A stretch of DNA of 19,823 nucleotides from NCBI GenBank assembly GCA_041650595.1, contig JBAZKW010000025.1:1-19823 (forward strand). The letters are read 5' to 3'. The translations under genes were made by a program, and so were the position numbers. The notes under the pieces were generated by a model, which worked only from the letters and a program-made list of their open reading frames with translations, ran no database searches and was not told where the DNA came from. The stretch's first letter is position 1, and each line of letters starts with the position of its first letter. The DNA comes from CALFCX01 sp041650595 (GTDB lineage Bacteria; Margulisbacteria; WOR-1; JAKLHX01). Of this stretch, positions 14,913 through 19,823 are shown in pieces.

Positions 14913-15033
14913 ACAGCGTGATAATCAAAAGCGCTACTTTGTTTTGGGGCTCGAGTAATGATGCTCCCTATAATAAACAAGGGTTTTCCCGTCTATCGGC
15001 AAACATGTTTCCTTGCTTTCCTATCACGCCTGT
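14913..15033. ncRNA. Possible structured RNA or leader element
   Basis: A long-range stem closes the element: GCGTGATA (14916-14923) with TATCACGC (15022-15029), extended by ACA/TGT outside a one-base bulge, then AAAGC (14928-14932) with GCTTT (15015-15019). Inside lie TTGTTT paired with AAACAA around a G/C hairpin (GGGGC...GCTCC), a GGG-TTTT-CCC hairpin and the palindrome AAACATGTTT. It could be the leader of the TyrA-like gene (ATG at 15112) or a separate RNA on either strand. I recognise no riboswitch or T-box consensus. Confidence 0.35.
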
Positions 15034-15111
15034 ATTTGCACTGAAATATCATTCAATATTTTTCGATGAATATATGATGGGGTTAGACTTTATTGCGGAG
15101 TGATAATTGCA

Positions 15112-16083
15112 ATGGGAATACTTACTAAATTGGATAGGGTACGGAGTGCCAGTTCCGCACCCGGCAAAAATATCCGTATCGGCGTCATCGGCGGGGCAGG
15201 CAGGATGGGCAGCTTTCTGCTTTCTGTATTTCAAAAGGCCGGATATAGAAATCTATGTCTTTCGGATGTATCGGGCGAAGCCGGAAAAGTAGCGGATAGC
15301 CTGGGTGTCCAAATCGTTGAGAACAACACAGCTCTCGCAGAGCAGTGCGATATGACCATAGTCTCCGTCCTTCCCATGGATTCGACTCCAAAAGTAATAG
15401 ACGAGGTTGGGCCTTCGATAAAAGAAAATGCTCTCCTGATGCACCAGACCTCCATACAGTCGCCAGGAGCTGAAGCAATGAAGAACTTCCCTAGATGCTC
15501 GCATATGGGGATCCATATAATGTCACAACCCGGAGCTAATCTGAGTCTCAAGAACACTAATGTTGTCCTTATTCCAGAAAAAGAGGATGATGTATGGACA
15601 GATAGGATTAAGCAAATATTTTTTAAAACAAAGGCAAAACTGTATCTCGCAGATGCCGCTAGCCACGATAAATTACTTGCTTTAATACACGGTCAGGGGC
15701 ATCTTAGCGTCCTTCTAGCGGGATATGTTATGGCAACCGCATGCGGCCAGTTCGGGATCACGATGGACCAGTTGTCACAGATCCAGACACAGGGATTTTT
15801 GCTTGGCATGCTCAACCTGGGGAGAATGGTTTCTAGCAATAATCCGCAGATCTATTCGGATATCCAAAGTCATAATCCATATACTGCCCAAGTGCGCGAA
15901 TTGTTCAGGGAGGGTCTCGATTATTTTTGTAGTGCGACGGAAAGTGGTGAACTTGACCCGTTTAGAAGAGCATTTGAACAAATGACAGCATTTTACGGAA
16001 TCGACCGCGCAAACTGGGCTAAACAAGCTAGCGACGATCTGATAAGTACTATGAATCCATATCCCGGCGATACAAAATTCTAA
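15112..16083 (+). CDS. tyrA: Prephenate dehydrogenase-like protein (TyrA family)
   Basis: A 323-residue NAD(P)-dependent dehydrogenase. The dinucleotide-binding motif is IGVIGGAGRMGSFLL near the N-terminus, followed by an Asp (LSDVSG) that favours NAD. The catalytic domain shows SHMGIHIMSQPGAN, matching the substrate-site His region of TyrA, and the helix HDKLLALIHGQGHLSVLLAGY, close to the HDR-x-x-A-x-x-Q-G-L-x-H pattern of TyrA proteins. The expected reaction is oxidative decarboxylation of prephenate to 4-hydroxyphenylpyruvate for tyrosine synthesis; arogenate is possible. There is no fused chorismate mutase or ACT domain. I prefer the ATG at 15112, with GGAG about 11 nt upstream, over the GTG at 15100. 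No other aromatic-pathway gene is nearby. Confidence 0.8.
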   Translation: MGILTKLDRVRSASSAPGKNIRIGVIGGAGRMGSFLLSVFQKAGYRNLCLSDVSGEAGKVADSLGVQIVENNTALAEQCDMTIVSVLPMDSTPKVIDEVGPSIKENALLMHQTSIQSPGAEAMKNFPRCSHMGIHIMSQPGANLSLKNTNVVLIPEKEDDVWTDRIKQIFFKTKAKLYLADAASHDKLLALIHGQGHLSVLLAGYVMATACGQFGITMDQLSQIQTQGFLLGMLNLGRMVSSNNPQIYSDIQSHNPYTAQVRELFREGLDYFCSATESGELDPFRRAFEQMTAFYGIDRANWAKQASDDLISTMNPYPGDTKF

Positions 16084-16145
16084 CGTTGTTCTTGGTTATC
16101 AATAAGCCTTTGGTTTTATATTTGCAAAATCAAAAAAGTATACTA

Positions 16146-16217
16146 TAGCCCCACGGGGAATCGAACCCCGACCGTCAGCTTGAAAAGCTGATGTCCTAAC
16201 CGTTAGACGATGGGGCC
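16146..16217 (-). tRNA. trnE: tRNA-Glu (anticodon TTC)
   Basis: Read on the minus strand, a full cloverleaf folds over 72 nt. The acceptor stem is GGCCCCA with TGGGGCT (one G-T at position 1), then a D-arm with GTCTAACGGTTAGGAC. The anticodon stem TCAGC/GCTGA holds loop TTTTCAA, giving anticodon TTC. The T-arm is CGGGG-TTCGATT-CCCCG, and the discriminator is A. CCA is not encoded; the next bases are TAG. A TTTTTT run lies 10-15 nt downstream. Confidence 0.95.
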
Positions 16218-16220
16218 ATA
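16209..16220. repeat. 12-bp direct repeat, copy 1 (overlaps the tRNA-Glu 5' end)
   Basis: GATGGGGCCATA occurs here, covering the first bases of the tRNA plus three flanking bases, and again perfectly at 16341-16352. The 120 bp between the copies carry short palindromes at each end (TTCGCGAA at 16227-16234 and GTCCC/GGGAC at 16319-16332). Confidence 0.75.
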
Positions 16221-16340
16221 CTTCGCTTCGCGAAGAAGCTCAAATCGCAAAGCTCAAAATCCAAAACCGAATAACCCAGATTCCGCAATTTCAAATTATT
16301 AGACGCCTGCCCGCCGAAGTCCCGATAGGGACGAAGGAGG

Positions 16341-16352
16341 GATGGGGCCATA
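16341..16352. repeat. 12-bp direct repeat, copy 2
   Basis: A second perfect copy of GATGGGGCCATA, next to a minus-strand promoter-like sequence. Together with copy 1 it flanks a 120-bp stretch inside the 5' leader of the tRNA gene, like a target-site duplication. Confidence 0.7.
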
Positions 16353-16378
16353 TATAGTATTTTACCAAATTTTACAAA
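16351..16378 (-). promoter_or_regulatory. Candidate promoter for tRNA-Glu
   Basis: On the minus strand TTTGTA (16378-16373) is followed after 16 nt by TATATA (16356-16351). A TAAAAT a few bases upstream is an alternative -10. The tRNA transcript would have a leader of about 125 nt, cut off by RNase P. Confidence 0.4.
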
Positions 16379-16384
16379 CAAATA

Positions 16385-16414
16385 TTGAAATTTCCGTTTT
16401 GTTTCTTCGATAAT
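16385..16414 (+). promoter_or_regulatory. Sigma-70-type promoter for the 16431 gene
   Basis: TTGAAA (16385-16390), 18-nt spacer, GATAAT (16409-16414). The transcript would start near 16421 and carry a very short leader containing GGAGG. Confidence 0.65.
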
Positions 16415-16430
16415 GCTATGGAGGATAAAA

Positions 16431-17057
16431 ATGAAAATAAGGCAAATGATCGCGACAGCAGCAAAAACAGGATTAATGCGTTCGGTTAATCTTGTAAGAA
16501 GTGACGTGACCAGAGCAAATAGCCGCTACACAAGTAATTGGGGACTGTCCCGTCTCTCTTTCTACGAAGATGTTCAGCCTGAGACGATTATAAATCTTGC
16601 CGGACGGATAAACTCGGGGTCAATAAATGTTAGACAATTGTACAGATTTAATCCTTTTGTTGTTGCAGAAGTACTTCCGCTTACGGACCTATCAAAAGCT
16701 GCCGCGGTCCTTTCGCAGGCAAGCATAGGGCATTATCCGTTCACTTTCACTGCAACAGGCCGAGTGATCGAAAAAGAAAGAACAAAAACTTTTGGCATCC
16801 GGGTCGTCGGAGAAGGAACTTATGAAAAACCACGGACCAAACGGTTTTTGTCATTCAATCTGGAGTTCTTCAGGGCAGTAAAACTATATGCTTCAACGTG
16901 GGCCGGCTGGGACGATCTTGTATCACAAATAGGACAAACCAATTTTTTGCTGGCATATAGTCTTCGAACATTGGAAGAGAGATGCATAGCGGCTCAAGAA
17001 GTATTGGGGCCGCGGAATCAATTGCCGATAAAAGTTGCAGTTGTGGGTTACAGATAA
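16431..17057 (+). CDS. Uncharacterised protein, paralogue of the 3684-4325 product
   Basis: A 208-residue protein of unknown function. I chose the ATG at 16431 because GGAGG lies 7 nt upstream; the first in-frame codon at 16413 lies before the likely transcript start. The N-terminus is short and basic (MKIRQMIATAAKTGLMRS), with no clear signal peptide or TM. The central block from INLAGRINSGSINVRQLYRF through ATGRVIEKE matches the paralogue without gaps, and FNLEFFRAVK forms a second conserved block. The C-terminal half is helical. No catalytic motif is visible. It has its own promoter and sits alone between tRNA-Glu and the arginine decarboxylase gene. Confidence 0.75.
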   Translation: MKIRQMIATAAKTGLMRSVNLVRSDVTRANSRYTSNWGLSRLSFYEDVQPETIINLAGRINSGSINVRQLYRFNPFVVAEVLPLTDLSKAAAVLSQASIGHYPFTFTATGRVIEKERTKTFGIRVVGEGTYEKPRTKRFLSFNLEFFRAVKLYASTWAGWDDLVSQIGQTNFLLAYSLRTLEERCIAAQEVLGPRNQLPIKVAVVGYR

Positions 17058-17060
17058 TCC

Positions 17061-17090
17061 TTGATTTTGAGGGTTATTAGGGACTATAAT
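17061..17090 (+). promoter_or_regulatory. Sigma-70-type promoter for the arginine decarboxylase gene
   Basis: TTGATT (17061-17066), 18-nt spacer, perfect TATAAT (17085-17090). Transcription would start near 17097, about 20 nt before the TTG start, leaving a short leader with GAGGTG as ribosome binding site. Confidence 0.7.
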
Positions 17091-17117
17091 GCGGTTTGTT
17101 TAGAGAAGAGGTGACAA

Positions 17118-17693
17118 TTGAGCGTACTGGTACCCGATAAGATATTTTTTACAAAAGGCGTGGGCAGACATAAAGAAAAACTCGTAAGTTTTGAAATGGC
17201 TCTGCGGGATGCGGGAATCCAGGCCGCGAACTACGTGCACGTGTCGAGCATTTTCCCCCCGAACTGCAAATTGATATCCAGGGAACACGGATTAAAATTG
17301 ATGAAACCCGGGGAGATCACTTTTATTGTAATGGCAAAGAACCAGACGGACGAACCTCACAGGCTGATATCGTCGTCTGTGGGGCTGGCGATCCCAGCTG
17401 ATACCAATTCCTACGGATATCTGAGCGAACATCACGCTTGCGGGCAGACGGACGAGGAATGCGGAGATTATGCGGAAGATCTTGCCGCGCAGATGCTGGC
17501 GACAACGCTCGGAGTCCCTTTTGATGAGGCATCCAGCTGGGACGAGAGGCAGGAAGTCTGGAAAGTCTCGGACAAGATAGTTCGGACATCTCATAATACT
17601 CAAAGCGCCATAGGCCAGAGGAACGTTTGGACAACGGTGCTTGCTGCAGCGGTATTATTGATCGGAACTGATAATAACTCTTCTCAAGCCTGA
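17118..17693 (+). CDS. pdaD: Pyruvoyl-dependent arginine decarboxylase
   Basis: A 191-residue proenzyme that converts arginine to agmatine, the first step of one polyamine route. The self-cleavage site is VHVSSIFPP, with Ser43-Ser44 forming the pyruvoyl group at the new N-terminus. The downstream core matches the family: GEITFIVMAKNQTDEP, SSSVGLAIPADTNSYGYLSEHHACGQ and the helix that ends in the WTTVLAAAVLL strand. Its length is slightly above that of archaeal enzymes (about 165). The start is TTG, supported by GAGGTG upstream and by alignment of the N-terminus. It runs towards the glycosyltransferase gene, with 8 nt between their ends. Confidence 0.92.
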   Translation: MSVLVPDKIFFTKGVGRHKEKLVSFEMALRDAGIQAANYVHVSSIFPPNCKLISREHGLKLMKPGEITFIVMAKNQTDEPHRLISSSVGLAIPADTNSYGYLSEHHACGQTDEECGDYAEDLAAQMLATTLGVPFDEASSWDERQEVWKVSDKIVRTSHNTQSAIGQRNVWTTVLAAAVLLIGTDNNSSQA

Positions 17694-17701
17694 TATTCTT
17701 T

Positions 17702-19114
17702 TCATACGTGATGATGCCGGAAACCTTTGCGTTGAAGGGAGCCCCAGGACTTTTCTCCGCGGAGGTAGGCTATCAGACCTTGTATTCTCCAGAAAACGGT
17801 AATTTGTCTATATGAAACATTTTCGATTATCGCAAAAAAGATCAAAAAGAGGACCTGATACCATTTCTTATACCAGCGGAAGTTCAAGTCTTCATACAGG
17901 ACTGCCAGCATGGACAACAGCGTTCCCCACAATATTGCAAGGAGAAGGAACGAAAAAAAGAAAGTGGGTTTTAGTGAAAATGTCAAAAGGGCCAGTATTA
18001 TATAGAAATAACCAAGCGTTTCTATGATCGGCCCCACGAATTCGAAGAAGAAGAAGAAAGGAAGGCTGAAAAATCCGATCCTGCCGTAACGCGGATTAAA
18101 GATCATCCTTTCATGCTTATGAAGAACACTGATCAGCCCTCTGTGCCAGCGGTTTCTCTGCATGCCCAGGGCCTTGAATGTTTGCGGCACCTCTGTCCAG
18201 CAGATCGGATACGCAAGAAACTTGACTTCATAGTCCCTTTTCTTATCTTTCATTGTCCTGTGGATCCTTGTCAGAAATTCAAAGTCTTCTCCAATCGCAT
18301 CAGGATCGTAGCCGCCGATCTCCCTGGCAATGGAAGTATTGTACAGGCTGAACGCCCCCGACACTATCGGAAGCGATTTTAACAGCGAAAAACCTGCCCT
18401 GCTTGCCGTGAAAGCGCGGATATATTCTATCGTCTGGAAAATCACAAGCGGATTTTTGCTCAGCTCTACTTCTTTGATCTCGCCTTCCTCGACGATGCAG
18501 TCGTTGATCACCCTGATGATCCCACCCGCGCCGATAATCCTGCGAGGGTTTTCGAAGATAGGTTTCATTATTCTGAGCAGTGCGTCCGGCTGCAGTATCG
18601 CATCCCCGTCCAGGCTGGCAAAGTACGGATAGTGGGCCGCGTTAAGCCCCGCGTTGAGAGCATCGGCTTTACCCCCGTTTTCCTTGTTTACTACGATGAG
18701 ATTTGGATATTTTTCCGACACGTAATAACTGGTAACGGGCTTGCTTCTGGCCTGGTCCTGCAGCACGTGGTAAACTTTTTTCAATTTGAACTCATCAATA
18801 AGTATTTTTAGAGTATCGTCCGTTGAACCGTCGTTCGATACGATTATTTCGAATTTAGGGTATTGAAGCTTTAGATATGAGTTTATCGAATCCCGGATAT
18901 TCAGGGACTCATTATATGCGGTTACTATCAGAGAGACCCCCGGTGCGAGTTTTGATCTGTAAAAGTAATCGTAATCGTCTATAAAGGACCTTTTCTTTTG
19001 TTTCCTTACTTCGATAAACGATATCAAAAATACGATGGTATACATCGTGTTTATTACGATAAAATAAACAAGAACAAACGATTCAAAAATGATCCTGCTA
19101 AAGGCTAAAATCAT
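17702..19114 (-). CDS. Processive family-2 glycosyltransferase, membrane-bound
   Basis: A 470-residue protein with an N-terminal membrane segment (about 10-35), a cytoplasmic GT-A domain (58-335) and three or four C-terminal membrane segments. Catalytic motifs are complete: VTAYNES (64-70), SNDGSTDD (93-100), the DGD metal site (169-171), GED (275-277) as catalytic base and QRNRW (319-323). That set is typical of the PgaC/BcsA/hyaluronan synthase type, so it probably makes and exports a polysaccharide. It resembles poly-GlcNAc or cellulose synthases in layout but lacks a PilZ domain, and the sugar is unknown. Its start overlaps the end of the HEAT-repeat gene by 17 nt, so the two are co-translated. 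Confidence 0.9.
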   Translation of the reverse strand: MILAFSRIIFESFVLVYFIVINTMYTIVFLISFIEVRKQKKRSFIDDYDYFYRSKLAPGVSLIVTAYNESLNIRDSINSYLKLQYPKFEIIVSNDGSTDDTLKILIDEFKLKKVYHVLQDQARSKPVTSYYVSEKYPNLIVVNKENGGKADALNAGLNAAHYPYFASLDGDAILQPDALLRIMKPIFENPRRIIGAGGIIRVINDCIVEEGEIKEVELSKNPLVIFQTIEYIRAFTASRAGFSLLKSLPIVSGAFSLYNTSIAREIGGYDPDAIGEDFEFLTRIHRTMKDKKRDYEVKFLAYPICWTEVPQTFKALGMQRNRWHRGLISVLHKHERMIFNPRYGRIGFFSLPFFFFFEFVGPIIETLGYFYIILALLTFSLKPTFFFSFLLLAILWGTLLSMLAVLYEDLNFRWYKKWYQVLFLIFFAIIENVSYRQITVFWRIQGLIAYLRGEKSWGSLQRKGFRHHHV

Positions 19115-19823
19115 TTATTCCTACTTCCTCCGCGACTTCTTTGCAGCGCTTAAGCGCCGTGTCCAGTGAACATGTTAAATTCCCTCTCAGCATGTTTTCT
19201 ATTTGTTGGCCGAACTGGGCCAGAGCCCTTGCGCAACTGTGTGAAACATCCCAGTTCTTATCACCGATGCAGTCAATAAGGTCCTTGATCACCGAATTGT
19301 CCTGCATTATGCCCAGAGCTATGGCCGCGTGGGATCTTACAAAAGTCTCCTTGTCATTTTTCAACAAAGACACGATCGCTCCTGTCATTTCTTTTGCCTG
19401 CATTTTTGCAAGGCATATCGCGCTGTAACCTCTGGTCTCGTAATTTTCGTCCCCCAGAAGAGCGGAGAGCCTGCCCTTGATCTCTGCAAAGAACGGGTTG
19501 TCCGGTGCGATGTCGATTTCCGACAGGGCCCTTACGCACCAGAACTTTGTGTTTGAATCCTCCGTTCCCAGCGCCTTGCAAAGAGGCATAAGCGAATATT
19601 GGTCAAAATCGATCAATATGTCGGCGACCACCGCGCATCTTTCATACGGAAGTCTTTTAAAAAGACCAATGATGTTTTCTATGGATTCGACAGCTTTTAA
19701 TGTTTCATCTTTGGGAAGAAATCCCTCGCCTTTAGGCGATCCCTTTAGGATGACGGACAGATGATAAAATGGGGGAATGCAGCTATATAGACATGGATCA
19801 CACACGGTATACGATCTAAAGTA
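19098..19823 (-). CDS. HEAT-repeat protein, probably 5'-truncated by the window edge
   Basis: At least 235 residues of helical repeats of HEAT type, with about 31-residue periodicity. Examples are TKFWCVRALSEIDI, ETRGYSAICLAKMQ, FVRSHAAIALGIMQ and DVSHSCARALAQFG. Such proteins act as scaffolds or lyase-like partners. The reading frame is open to the window edge; the only visible start candidate is GTG at 19805, without a convincing ribosome site. The first 30 or so residues (CDPCLYSCIPPFYHLSVIL) do not look like HEAT repeat and the DNA there contains the hairpin CGCC-TAAA-GGCG. The true start therefore remains open. It overlaps the glycosyltransferase gene by 17 nt and probably assists it, which is inference. 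Confidence 0.75.
   Translation of the reverse strand, partial: YFRSYTVCDPCLYSCIPPFYHLSVILKGSPKGEGFLPKDETLKAVESIENIIGLFKRLPYERCAVVADILIDFDQYSLMPLCKALGTEDSNTKFWCVRALSEIDIAPDNPFFAEIKGRLSALLGDENYETRGYSAICLAKMQAKEMTGAIVSLLKNDKETFVRSHAAIALGIMQDNSVIKDLIDCIGDKNWDVSHSCARALAQFGQQIENMLRGNLTCSLDTALKRCKEVAEEVGINDFSL

Noticed and set aside
14918..15103. A 61-aa plus-strand open frame before the tyrA-like gene
   Set aside because: It coincides with the strongly paired RNA-like element and has no ribosome site or coding character.

Overview
The window is about 43% GC by eye and gene-dense, with SD-led genes and several non-ATG starts (GTG, TTG). It reads as a bacterial chromosome from a little-studied anaerobe. 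Gene content (a group-4-hydrogenase-like membrane complex, an ECF sigma operon, a pyruvoyl-dependent arginine decarboxylase) would fit a lineage near Margulisbacteria/Saganbacteria, but nothing here proves the taxonomy.

Layout. Positions 1-819 hold no convincing gene; they carry a long terminator-like stem at the left edge, a possible structured RNA near 364-570, and palindrome/polypurine repeats. Positions 820-3649 (+) hold an RluA-type pseudouridine synthase, a flavin reductase-like protein and a TPR-plus-metallo-beta-lactamase-fold protein. Position 3684-4325 (-) is an unknown protein with a clear paralogue at 16431-17057 (+). Positions 4513-6305 (-) form an ECF sigma operon: sigma factor, one-TM protein, Spy/CpxP-like protein and a small proline-tract protein, closed by a strong terminator. 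Positions 6375-13897 (-) form a seven-gene operon: five energy-converting subunits (HyfB, HyfC, HyfE, HyfF and a HyfG-like large subunit), a ferredoxin/small-subunit fusion and an MGMT-domain protein. Next come a secreted protein (14028-14702, -), a repeat-rich intergenic region with a second possible structured RNA, a TyrA-like dehydrogenase (15112-16083, +), tRNA-Glu (-), the second paralogue, pyruvoyl-dependent arginine decarboxylase (+), and a GT2 glycosyltransferase with a HEAT-repeat protein running off the right edge (-).

Main point. The hydrogenase-like large subunit lacks the cysteines that bind Ni-Fe: the CGxC position reads AGDT and the DPCxxC position reads DLSYCG. The small subunit and ferredoxin domain keep every cluster cysteine. 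The operon is therefore best read as an Ehr-type (energy-converting hydrogenase-related) complex: a ferredoxin-linked ion pump whose terminal reaction is unknown, not an H2-producing enzyme. Similar ECF-type promoter signals (GGAAC followed 19-20 nt later by TC(T/A)) lie upstream of both this operon and the sigma gene, suggesting, as inference only, that the neighbouring sigma factor could control both.
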